Source: an uncultured Mycoplasmatota bacterium (GTDB taxonomy: Bacteria; Bacillota_I; Bacilli_A; Mycoplasmatales; Mycoplasmoidaceae). From it: DNA of 8,190 nt. Shown here piece after piece: positions 1 to 7,768 of this stretch (the first letter of the stretch is position 1; every line of letters starts with the position of its first letter). A program made the position numbers and the translations under genes. The notes beneath the pieces were generated by a model that searched no databases, was not told the DNA's origin, and saw nothing but the letters and a program-made list of their open reading frames with translations. The DNA lies in NCBI GenBank assembly GCA_949527715.1, contig CATEWF010000046.1, positions 1 to 8,190 of the forward strand, in the 5' to 3' direction.

Positions 1-14
1 GATGTATTTTTAAT

Positions 15-93
15 CGCTTTTTCTAGGGTTGTTGAGTTCCCTGATACTTGACAACACTTTTTGGTGTATCAGCAATCTCAACATGAGAAAGCG
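15..93. other. Long imperfect hairpin, possible structured RNA
   Basis: Three stems stack in one arm. Stem 1 pairs 15-23 with 85-93 (CGCTTTTTC with GAGAAAGCG, nine pairs including one G-T). Stem 2 pairs 31-36 with 77-82 (GTTGAG with CTCAAC), and 30-83 can add a pair. Stem 3 pairs 41-47 with 66-72 (CTGATAC with GTATCAG). Internal loops lie at 24-29 opposite 84 and at 37-40 opposite 73-76; the apical loop is 48-65. No U-run follows on either strand, so it does not look like a simple terminator. I do not recognise it as a known riboswitch, tRNA, SRP RNA or CRISPR-associated RNA. It could be a non-coding RNA, a leader, or a hairpin DNA site of a mobile element. The strand is undecided because a hairpin folds on both. 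Confidence 0.4.
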
Positions 94-158
94 TATATAT
101 ATGATAACATAATATTTGAAATAATTTAAAAAATATTTATTTGTGGGTAGCAATTAAA

Positions 159-420
159 AAGTCAATAGTAAACTTCCTATGAATATAAAAAACTGCACAT
201 ATTAGAGAGAATAATATTAATTATTTTAAAAAAAATAATCTTCTAAATTGAACCGATTAAATTGAACTGATTTTGTTCAAACCGTTCTTTTATTAATAAA
301 AAATGTAAAGAAAAGATTTTACAAAGATATTAAAAACAAATAAATATTACACTATAAATCATCATTAAACCACATATGGTCTTTATCAAGGTAAAATAGT
401 CGCAAGTTTAGCTTTGATTT
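159..420. repeat. Degenerate IS-like repeat, copy A
   Basis: The left end (159-183) carries AAGTCAATAGTAAACTTCC, nearly the same as the left end of copy C at 6322. The right part (about 234-420) matches copy C 6470-6646 in long blocks such as AATCTTCTAAATTGAACC, AACAAATAAATATT and ACTATAAATCATCATTAAAC. The right end (397-420) is a decayed inverted version of the left end, with about 18 of 24 bases matching. It has the same orientation as copy C and is shorter (262 against 325 bp). No open transposase frame remains. Positions 244-257 and 258-271 are a tandem 14-bp duplication with one mismatch that copy C lacks. It lies just downstream of the 1062-residue gene's 3' end. I see no gene in the whole interval 94-544. 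Confidence 0.6.
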
Positions 421-512
421 AGTATTCACCAACTATGATTATTATGATCAAAACAAAAGAAATTTATCATGAATAAAAAATAAATTTTCTCTTCATTTAT
501 CATTTAATAAAA

Positions 513-537
513 TATTGTTAAATTTTATATGACAATA
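513..537 (-). terminator. Possible weak terminator of the 1062-residue gene
   Basis: Just past the TAA at 545-547, the minus strand can pair TATTGT (532-537) with ACAATA (513-518) over a 13-base loop, followed by TTTTATTAAATG. The stem has only six pairs and the U-tract is interrupted, so this is a weak call based on position. Confidence 0.25.
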
Positions 538-544
538 GCTGTTT

Positions 545-3500
545 TTAATTTCAAAAATCAAAATACTCACAAGCAAGAACAAGTAAAGTAGTGGCTATAG
601 CAAGAACAGCAACGCAATTTAAAAAAGTTGATATTTTATTAAATAGTGCTTGACGAGCTTGAATTTCTGAATGACGACCATCAGTATTATTATAAAAATC
701 AATTGCTTGCATACCATCGCGTCAGTGTTTTACAGCGGCTTTATAGCCATTTTTAAAAGTACTTTTATATGTGTCAATATATTTAGTTTTAAAAAATTCT
801 TTATTAATGGCTCTATTTTTACTTGGAAGAACTTTCTCATTAAATTCATCCGGAAGATTATCTAACATTTTATCTAACCAACCGCCATCTTCAACTAATG
901 AGTCATAAATCATGTTAGCTTTAAAAGGATTGCCTTGTTTTGCATATGTATTTCATCGACCATTTTCAAGATACTCGTGCAATGACACTGCATTACGTGC
1001 TGTTGCTTCTCTATAAAAACATCCAGCAACATCAGGATAAGTTGCTATTAAATAATCAAGCGCAGCTTGTGGGGTATCAATTCCAGAAACTTCCAAAGCT
1101 TTAACAACATCCATAGCAAATCTGGTTTCCATATGTTTTTCGATAGTACTAAAAGTAGTTCTTCATAATGTTTCGTAATAGGCAGAAGATGCTTCAAGTG
1201 CAGGTGCTATATTTAAAGCGTTAAGTCATTTAGTAATTAGCGAATTTTGTATGGTTGGGATTAAGGATACACAAATAGATCCAAATGACATTGTTAATAT
1301 TGTGCTTAGCTCAAAATCATCTTGCGTTTTAGAAACATATTTTTTTGCAAGTTCAGCTTTAGCTAATTCTTTATCAAAATCATCATTTGTCGCCATATAA
1401 TCAACAAAATTATCGATAATTGCTTTGTTTTCGTTATCTATGGCCACAAAATTTTCATCAATTATGTCTGCGCATTCTTCCTTTTTATCATAAGAAGAAT
1501 AAGGGTTAGTGATAATTTCATAAGATGAATCAAATATTTCTTTATATTTTGAAATGTTGTCGTAGAAAGATTTGGCCTCTTCATCGCTACCAAAAATACT
1601 ATGTATCTCGTATGAAGATTCTATAGATGATTCACAATTTTCAATATCTTTTGACAATTGAACATCTTGGTAAATTTGAAAAGCAATAAAAGCAAGTGTT
1701 AAAAGCGCTTCAAAAACAAGAGCAGGAGTGGCAGCTCCAACAAAATAAACATTTAGAGGAATTAGCAGTAAAAACGCAGCGTTTGCTATTTCGCCAGAAA
1801 CAATCAAAGCAATTTGGTAACTTTTATATTGATCAACAATGTCACTTAATTTGTCTATTCCTTGTTTATTTAAAATATTACCAGCAAAATCTGAAGCATC
1901 ATGCATGTAACTAAATATTGAATAGTCATTTTCACTATTGGATATTTTCGTTTTTAAATCGTATGATATTTCATATTGAACAGGAATCTTATCTAATAAT
2001 TGACCGTTTACATTTCAAGGGATGTTTTTGACAACGATAAAATCGTTCTCTGTATCGTTGTTTGAAACATCTGAATTTGGTTCAATGTTTTTGTTGACAA
2101 TTGCTCAATTAATTTGTAAAACATTTGTATTAGTGTTTATATGTGTAGCTATGAGAGCCAATGATTGATTTGTGTGTCACACATTGTTGATATTATTAGC
2201 AATATCAGTAGGAACAGGAATTCCTTGGTAATCTTCAGGGTCTAAAATAATTGGGTTTCTTTCCAGATCATAAGATGAATCAGAATCGCCGCTAACTGGC
2301 TTATATTTATTCATTATTTTATCCAAAGAAGTTCTCTTATCTGCGGAATCAACAAAATATATGCCAGAAGTAGAAGGGGTGGCATTGATAGATGCATTAA
2401 AATTATAATTTTCACTATAAACATTATTTGTAATGTTTTTAATTAGATCATGGTAACTTGAAATTGAGGTATTGTAATTATAAATATCACCCAAATCTTC
2501 ATCATTAAAATCTATATCAACAGATTCAACATCTGGGTTTCAAAATATATAAGAATCGTTTGTTTTATTAATTCCAAATTGAAAATGAATAGAAAGAGCT
2601 TGATTAGAATCTGTTTGATCATCCATACCAATGTATTTAACATTAATTGTATAGCCTGGCAATATTTCATTCATTCCATAAGCACAATGTTGAGTTTTTA
2701 GAGAAGAAAAAGGACCGTTTAGTGTAATAAAAGATAACATATCATAATCGTAATCACCAGGAGTTGTTGAAGGGATGTCATCTAACGTTATTTGCGATGG
2801 ATCATAATTAACAGCAAGATCATATTGGTTTATAAATAGATTTGATATTTGTTCAGGTGTTAAAACTTGTGATTCAGAAATACCTTCATTATTTTTTGAA
2901 TAATCTTTAAACATTTCTAAACCTTTTGGATTAATTTGTAAAGTATCTTCTTTTATTTTTTTCAAAAAATAAGATAAATACATCTCTAAAATACTATCTT
3001 TTTTCGCATTTTCATTTAGACTAGTTAGTCCTGTCTTTAAATAAGACAATGAAAGGTCCGGAGTAAATCCTATTCCTGCAGTTAAATAGGCATAATCAAT
3101 ATCATCCAACAAATTATCAACACAATAATTAAACCTTTTTAACAAGGTATTTTGATAATTCATAGCAGCTCTTTCTGCTGCACTAGAATCAACGCCATAA
3201 TCTATCAACTCATCTTCATATTTGCTACATACGTCGGGGATGGTAGAATAATATAAATCATCGTAATCTATAACAGAAGAATTAAAAATTTTCGCTTGCT
3301 CATCAACATATTTGTATACAGATGAATAGACAAACGATGTATCGTTTGATTTATTTTGTAAAAGTGTAGTGGTTAAATTGTTTTCTATATTTGCTTTTAA
3401 TTTACCAATTTGATCATATACTTGTGAATCATCTAAACCAACAGAATAAAGACGATATTGAGTTTTGTCTAATACAGAATCAATATGATCTTGTAAACGA

Positions 3501-3733
3501 GTTTTAGTAAAAACGTTAGGATTATTTGGATCAACAGAATCAAAATGAAAGTATTTAGACTCGTTTATATCATATTTTTTTGCAAGTTCTTTGTTTGGTA
3601 AAAAAAGACGATCAATTTTGCTAGCAGTCGAAGTTGAAGCAAATAAACACACTAAAGGGCATGTCGTAATCAGCGGAGCCAACAAAGCAAAAAAAATCTT
3701 TGTTTTTATAATGTTTTTTTTCATTTTAACCAT
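545..3733 (-). CDS. Large exported/membrane-anchored protein of unknown function, 1062 aa
   Basis: I do not recognise a family. The frame is continuous from ATG at 3733 to TAA at 545-547 only if TGA is Trp (for example 2540, 2177, 2105, 2015, 1226, 722, 551); a standard-code reading breaks it into five or more pieces. Residues 1-12 are lysine-rich and 13-33 hydrophobic, a signal peptide or anchor. Cys25 after ITT and Cys29 after PLV are poor lipobox matches. Residues 40-330 look mostly helical and charged. Residues 340-600 are Asn/Asp/Ser-rich and look more beta-like. Residues 640-687 form a strong hydrophobic hairpin, 810-832 is another hydrophobic stretch, and 1038-1056 is a C-terminal membrane helix with only about six residues after it. 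A second ATG at 3724 (MKKNIIK) is possible; 3733 is preferred because AAGTAAGA precedes it at usable spacing. It has its own promoter and stands alone. It could be an adhesin, a surface antigen or a secreted pore-forming factor; nothing in the sequence decides. Confidence 0.85.
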
Positions 3734-3755
3734 AATATCTTACTTTATATTAACT

Positions 3756-3761
3756 ATTATA
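3756..3761 (-). promoter_or_regulatory. -10 box of the 1062-residue gene
   Basis: The minus strand reads TATAAT 22 bases upstream of the ATG at 3733. The position about 17 bp further upstream reads TTTAAT, a poor -35, as is common in mycoplasmas. The ribosome binding site is weak (AAGTAAGA, four bases before the ATG). Confidence 0.5.
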
Positions 3762-3832
3762 TAAAAAAATTAAATTAAATTAAACTTTATTTTTGTGGAT
3801 GTAGGTAACACTAACTTTTGGCACCACCTAAA

Positions 3833-3887
3833 CAAGTTTATTATAGTCAGGAAAATATGATATTGATTTAATAGGACAATAAACTTG
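3833..3887. repeat. Inverted repeat with 10-bp perfect arms
   Basis: CAAGTTTATT at 3833-3842 is the exact reverse complement of AATAAACTTG at 3878-3887. GTC (3846-3848) and GAC (3875-3877) can add three pairs past a bulge. The loop is about 26-35 bases. The plus-strand continuation TACATTTTCTT is a poor U-tract, so terminator function is doubtful; it may be an end of a decayed mobile element. Confidence 0.5.
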
Positions 3888-3942
3888 TACATTTTCTTAA
3901 TAACTTTCCAAGTTCTTGATTAATTATTCGACGGTATCTTTC

Positions 3943-3962
3943 AATGCAACTATTGCATTTTT
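3943..3962 (+). terminator. Possible plus-strand terminator hairpin
   Basis: AATGCAA (3943-3949), loop CTA, TTGCATT (3953-3959), then TTT. The stem is seven perfect pairs. No plus-strand gene is left upstream, so if it ever terminated transcription the gene has been lost. On the minus strand it is followed by GAAAG, which does not fit a terminator. Confidence 0.3.
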
Positions 3963-4028
3963 AGTATTGGAAATTATTATATTTTTTCTTGTGCAAAAGA
4001 TTATGTATTTAATAAATAAAAAAACACT

Positions 4029-4137
4029 GAGTTAAAACCAAACTTCCCAGTAACTTAGTTTGATAAAGACTATTGTATAGTTTAATCGATGATTTATAGT
4101 TTAATTTTTTTCATAAAATGATTTTACATTTTTAGAA
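4029..4137. repeat. Truncated inverted copy of the IS-like repeat, copy B
   Basis: Read on the minus strand, this matches the right ends of copies A and C: ACTATAAATCATC, ATTAAACTATACA, then TCTTTATCAA and the terminal repeat at 4029-4053, which differs from the copy C right end at three of 25 positions. The left half of the element is missing; the match fades near 4137, about 40 bases short of the neighbouring gene's stop codon. Its orientation is opposite to A and C. Confidence 0.6.
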
Positions 4138-4174
4138 AAAACTTCGCTAACTTAATTTAAAATTAATATACTTT

Positions 4175-6241
4175 TTAATTTTTAATTGTCACATCTTCAA
4201 TGTATTTTGAATACTCTGAATCCATAGTGAATGTTGGTAAGGTTATTTTTTCGCTTTTAACAGGATCACTATTGCGGTTATTTATATAAAATGTAAATTT
4301 TGGCAAGTCAGAATCAGGACGTTGATAATAAGTTGGAATATAATCTCCTGAAGAATTCTTTACAAATTTTATATAGAATTGACTAGACATTTCATCCATT
4401 GAAGTTGCACATAAAAATTTACTTGTTGCAGGTGAATGAGGATTATATTCAAGTTCACCAAAGGAAATAGAATCATTAGCAGACGAAGCAGACATTTCTA
4501 AATCTGCAAAATTAAACGTTTTATCCATAGAACTTGAAGTGAGATGCAAGCTACCATTTATTGTTACATTAACTTTTGGTTGTCAGCCAGAACCTACATT
4601 AAATAGATCTGACAAAGAAAACAATTCTTTTAGCGAAAAAATTTTGTTAGGGTCGTAGATGTTGTTTTCAAAATCATATCTAATTTTATCTAGATTTAAA
4701 CGCGGAATCTCAAACACTATATTGTTTATATTTAATTCGTAGTTAACATAATATGTAAATACATATCAACTGCTAGGTGAAATATAATAGTCATACTGAA
4801 ATTTACCAGAATAGTTTATAGGTGAAGTAGGACTTAAATTAAGGACATAGTTATTAATTGTATAAGAATTGTAAGGTGAAAATGAAGAATCACCACCTGA
4901 AGAAGCGCCGTTTTCAGATAGATACAATAAAAGACTAATATCATTAGACAACGGTTCTTTTGTTGGATAATTTGTTTCAATAATCATATCCATATCATTG
5001 TATCCTTGCGCAGAGACATATGTTCAAGAGATACAAGAAGTGTAAATGTCTGTTTCGTTGTGTGGTTGAATAACAACCGATGTGATATTGTTGTAGGTAT
5101 CAAATTCGTATGATATATCAGACACGCCAAACAAATCAACTGGTTTTAAAATTTGATTACTTTTTAAAGTATAAATAGATTTTAATCAATATTGTATGTC
5201 ATTTTCAGATAGTGGCATTCCATTAAAACCATAAAATGTAAATCTTTCAATAGGAATTTTAATATCTGGATATTTACCAGAAATTTTATCATACACACGA
5301 CGGTGAAAAATTTTTTCATCTGACGAAGAAATAAATTCTTTTCAATTTATATCTTTTGTATCAATAAATATTTTATAAAAATTAGGGAATGTAAAGTCAT
5401 CAGAAGGAGAACTTAAAACATTTATACTACAATCAAGCGGGATGTTATTAGATATACTATCAAATGTAACTTTGCATGTAGATAATGACAAATGATTATC
5501 CAATGATGAAATTTCATAATGATCAGGAATAGTACCGTCATCATTTGAACTAACATAATTTAATGATATATCAGGAAAAGAAAAATCAAGAGTCACAGTG
5601 CCTTTATAACCGTTTGATGCCTCTCAATCAGCATTCACATAAGAATGTAAATTTTTATCAATCGTAATATGTCCAATATCTACTTGAAATTGAAACGACT
5701 CCAACAAAGAATTACATGAAAAAGTTAATTTTGCAGAGTCTCACACATTTTTTGATGCTTTTCATGAAGTTTCATCTTTGTGTCATTGTAAAAAAGAAAA
5801 ATATGGTGATTCTTTAAATAGGTCAATTTCATTTGAATTTAAAAGAGTAGAAAGATTAACTTTATTTCCATATTTTTGTAGAAAATTAGTAATTTCTTTA
5901 GCGTTATTTGCAGTGTATCCAAAAAAAGGAGTAATCATACCATTAGATGAAATTTTGTTTATTGATATGGTATCGTTTGGAGAATTAAATTCACCTTTTG
6001 AGAGAGCGTAATTAGAAGACCATTCAAAATTAATTGATTTATTATCAGCTAACGGAAAGATTGGTGAGTCAAATAAAGCATTAGGATTTAAACCATTTAA
6101 AGAAGATGTTGAAGACGTAGGATAACTAATATTATTTGTTGATGAAACAAAGTAATTAAAAGAACTAAAAGGGACAAATAAAAATATCCCTAATCCACAT
6201 CCAACACTTGTTAAAGATTTAATTAATTTTTTACTATTCAT
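4175..6241 (-). CDS. Large exported protein of unknown function, 688 aa
   Basis: I do not recognise a family. The frame runs from ATG at 6241 to TAA at 4175-4177 through TGA-coded Trp (for example 5783, 5741, 5624, 5342, 5186, 5024, 4766, 4583). GAGAA lies seven bases before the ATG. Residues 1-35 are a basic start plus hydrophobic core (VGCGLGIFLFVPF), a signal peptide or anchor. This leader resembles that of the lipoprotein at 7632 (ITCGLGIVGSIPF), but the lipobox Cys is absent: FSSFNYF stands where the other has FATTSC. The rest is Ser/Asn/Asp-rich with many short alternating hydrophobic stretches (such as GTVTLDFSFPDISL, PKFTFYI and NINNIVFEIP), suggesting a mainly beta surface protein. 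There are few Cys and no further membrane segment. It stands as a single gene between repeat copies B and C. Likely a surface-exposed or secreted antigen; no enzymatic motif seen. Confidence 0.85.
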
Positions 6242-6269
6242 ATATTAGTTCTCATTGTATATTACAATT

Positions 6270-6275
6270 ATTATA
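6270..6275 (-). promoter_or_regulatory. -10 box of the 688-residue gene
   Basis: The minus strand reads TATAAT 28 bases upstream of the ATG at 6241. No convincing -35 is seen at the usual distance; that stretch is A/T only. Confidence 0.45.
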
Positions 6276-6328
6276 TTACTTTAAACAAAATTTATTTTTT
6301 ATTATTTTTTGTTTGTTTTAAAAGTCAA

Positions 6329-6342
6329 TAGGAAACTTCCTA
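6329..6342. repeat. Small palindrome inside the left terminal repeat
   Basis: TAGGAA, AC, TTCCTA: six perfect pairs around two bases. In copy A one base differs (TAGTAA), which breaks the symmetry. It may be part of a transposase binding site or chance. Confidence 0.3.
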
Positions 6343-6349
6343 GTAATAT

Positions 6350-6370
6350 AAAAAGTCCATAGTTGGACTT
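6350..6370 (-). terminator. Hairpin and U-run, likely minus-strand terminator
   Basis: AAGTCCA (6353-6359) and TGGACTT (6364-6370) form seven perfect pairs over a four-base loop. Read on the minus strand the stem ends in CTTTTT then ATATT, the form of an intrinsic terminator. It lies about 75 bases before the -10 box of the 688-residue gene, so it would shield that gene from transcription coming from the lipoprotein cluster. Confidence 0.45.
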
Positions 6371-6410
6371 AAAATTAGTTTGAAAACAACGATTTTAGGG
6401 AAGCCAAACT

Positions 6411-6482
6411 ATGAACATTAAAAGTATAGATGATTTAATCGATACGAGAGAGAAGTTATCAAATATTGTAAGAATCTTCTAA
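6411..6482 (+). pseudogene. 23-codon frame, possible transposase N-terminal relic
   Basis: The ATG at 6411 is preceded by AGGGAAG at seven bases, a good ribosome binding site. The frame reads MNIKSIDDLIDTREKLS and stops at TAA 6480-6482. It sits inside copy C pointing from the left to the right terminal repeat, where an IS transposase would start. The sequence right after the stop is the shared right part of the repeat, so an internal deletion probably joined the two. The family is not recognised; it could also be a chance frame. Confidence 0.35.
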
Positions 6483-6730
6483 ATTGAACCAATTTTTGAT
6501 CAAACCATTATTTAATTATAAAAAAATTGTAAACTAACAGATTTTACAAACGTATCAAAAAAACAAATAAATATTGGACTATAAATCATCATTAAACTAT
6601 ACATGCCTTTATGAAAATAAATTACTAGGAAGTTTGGTTTTGACTTAGTAGTCGCACAATAAGCTGTTAAACATATAAAATGATAACTATTTATCTTAAA
6701 TATATTTTTTATTCTAGCTATCAAAATTAA

Positions 6731-6937
6731 TTAAGCTGTAGTTCAGTCTGATGGTAATCCTCTATTTTTTAAATATGTAAGCAATGCTGCACTATCATTG
6801 CCATCAACAGGATTAGCTACAGTCACTGTTCCTTCAGAAGGAATATTGTTATAAAATGCAGTTGTATATACGTTGGCAGTACTGTTTCATGAGTTTCAAA
6901 CAATCCTATTAAATGATGAACAATTATGAAAAACTAG
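6731..6937 (-). pseudogene. 3'-end fragment of a BspA-like LRR lipoprotein gene
   Basis: A minus-strand frame without a start codon, closed by TAA at 6731-6733 and cut off upstream by an in-frame TAA at 6938-6940. It reads FHNCSSFNRIVWNSW, then GTVTVANPV, and ends YLKNRGLPSDWTTA. The first part is the end of a BspA-type leucine-rich repeat (LRR_5 style, NCSSF..I). The end resembles the C-termini of the two neighbouring copies (RGLPQEKW and KGSFPQTGW). It lies in a different frame from the intact gene and overlaps its last codons, so it is the tail of a second paralogue left immediately downstream, either as debris or as a silent donor. Confidence 0.65.
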
Positions 6938-7632
6938 TTATGAGTTCATTTTTCTTGGGGTAATCCGCGATCTACCAAAATTTGAAAAATTTTATTCTTT
7001 AAATTTTGATCTTGTACATTGTCTCCAAAAATTACCCTACAATCTCAAGGTGAATCAATTCCAACTTTTGAAAAATCTATGTCATCTTGTATTGTTAGAG
7101 AAGTTATATTATTAAAAACAATTGTGTTTAAAAGTTGTGATTCATCAAATGGGCCTTCATCATGAAGTACTGAATTCCTTCCAATCGAAAGTGTTTGAGA
7201 ATCAAAAATAATTTTAGTAATATTACTGTTAAAATGCATATTTTGTGATAGCTCACCACTAACATACGGTCACACTGATGTGATTTGTTCAGGAACTTCA
7301 AGTATATGCATAAAACTAGGCCAATTTAGAGCAGGTGGAACTATTGTGTTAGCTATTGTAGGCAATATAACCCCATTAATTCCTTGTAGTTCTCAAATAT
7401 CGAATTTATTGGTACCTGATTGTGAAAAGTTATTAAATTTTGATCAATTTTCTCAGTCACTTTCATCTGTTACAATTAAATTATTTATAATCGGATCAAA
7501 ACTAGGACCAGGAGGTATCGGTTGGTCACCACCAGATGTTTTTTTACAACTTGTAGTTGCGAATGGAATCGATCCAACAATCCCTAATCCGCAAGTAATG
7601 CCTGCAATAATTTTAATCATTTTTTTGTTCAT
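6934..7632 (-). CDS. BspA-like leucine-rich-repeat lipoprotein, 232 aa
   Basis: Starts at ATG 7632 with AGGAG eight bases upstream and ends at TAG 6934-6936. Residues 1-29 are a lipoprotein signal: MNKKMIK, a hydrophobic core, then ATTSC with lipidated Cys29 followed by KKTSGGD, typical of mycoplasma surface lipoproteins. A Pro/Gly-rich linker (about 32-45) follows. Residues about 80-200 hold degenerate leucine-rich repeats of BspA type (ITKIIFDSQTLSI, LLNTIVFNNITSLTI). The C-terminus (about 201-232) has the RGLP..W motif shared with both neighbouring fragments. Six of seven Trp codons are TGA. Known BspA-family proteins act in adhesion and host interaction; that role is inferred here. It is short for the family, with few repeats. 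Its promoter contains a 16-A tract, suggesting phase-variable expression. Confidence 0.85.
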
Positions 7633-7635
7633 AAT

Positions 7636-7684
7636 TTATTCTCCTATATGATATTATACTCGTTTTTTTTTTTTTTTTAGACAA
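7636..7684 (-). promoter_or_regulatory. Promoter with poly-A tract in the -35/-10 spacer
   Basis: On the minus strand: TTGTCT (complement of 7679-7684, four of six matches to TTGACA), then 16 A (complement of 7663-7678), CGAG, then TATAAT (complement of 7653-7658), then AGGAG before the ATG at 7632. The spacer is 20 bp, longer than the usual 17, so loss of about three A would restore standard spacing. Homopolymeric A-tracts at this place control on/off switching of vlp lipoprotein genes in M. hyorhinis (established); switching here is inferred from the same layout. Confidence 0.65.
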
Positions 7685-7699
7685 AAAATAAAAATAGCA

Positions 7700-7734
7700 C
7701 AAAAAAAATGTACCCAAATTAGTTTGAGTGCATT
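7700..7734 (-). terminator. Intrinsic terminator after the frameshifted LRR gene
   Basis: The minus strand pairs AATGCACTCAAA (complement of 7723-7734) with TTTGGGTACATT (complement of 7707-7718) over a four-base loop, with one G-T pair and one C/A mismatch. Eight T follow (complement of 7701-7708, overlapping the stem base). It lies 35 bases past the TAG at 7769-7771 and about 20 bases before the poly-A promoter, so the two lipoprotein units are transcribed separately. Confidence 0.65.
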
Positions 7735-7768
7735 CTTGTAGAATAAGTGATAATTTATGTGATTATAG

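Larger units (their letters stand above)
3781..4028. other. Gene-free spacer with relic sequence
   Basis: No gene is visible between the promoter at 3756 and repeat copy B. Two hairpins lie here (3833-3887 and 3943-3959). On the minus strand a frame of about 30 codons, roughly 3860-3966, contains ERYRRIINQELGKLLRKC and is closed by stops on both sides without a clear start. It may be a relic of a transposase or another lost gene; I cannot assign it. Confidence 0.3.
6322..6646. mobile_element. Decayed IS or MITE-like element with terminal inverted repeats, copy C
   Basis: The ends are 25-bp inverted repeats: 6322-6346 and the complement of 6622-6646 agree at 22 of 25 bases and share the block AAACTTCCTAGTAA. 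The element is 325 bp, too short for a working transposase. Inside, plus-strand 6411-6482 may be the preserved start of one. The right part (6470-6646) is shared with copies A and B. No target-site duplication is obvious at the edges. The family cannot be named from what remains. Together with the flanks it fills the gene-free stretch 6276-6730. Confidence 0.65.

Noticed and set aside
31..82. CRISPR repeat or tracrRNA-like sequence
   Set aside because: The GTTGTTGAG...ACAAC segment has repeat-like ends, but it occurs once, with no spacers and no cas gene in view.
1696..1914. Plus-strand open frame of 72 codons
   Set aside because: It is antisense to the hydrophobic-hairpin part of the 1062-residue gene, is low-complexity (Gln/Lys) and has no upstream ribosome binding site.
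5778..6011. Plus-strand open frame of 77 codons
   Set aside because: It is antisense to the N-terminal part of the 688-residue gene and has no supporting signals.
545..6241. Many separate short minus-strand genes
   Set aside because: The apparent breaks are all TGA codons in one frame per gene. Reading TGA as Trp gives two continuous proteins with proper starts and TAA stops.
545..6241. MIB-MIP immunoglobulin-cleaving pair
   Set aside because: Two large adjacent exported proteins suggested it, but neither shows recognisable serine-protease (DUF31) motifs, and each has its own promoter with repeat DNA between them.
6512..6724. Minus-strand open frame of 70 codons
   Set aside because: It crosses the right edge of repeat copy C, matches no neighbour and is composed of AT-rich repeat sequence.
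7280..7651. Plus-strand open frame of 123 codons
   Set aside because: It is antisense to the LRR lipoprotein, whose frame has a lipobox, RBS and promoter; the plus frame starts inside the gene with no supporting signals.
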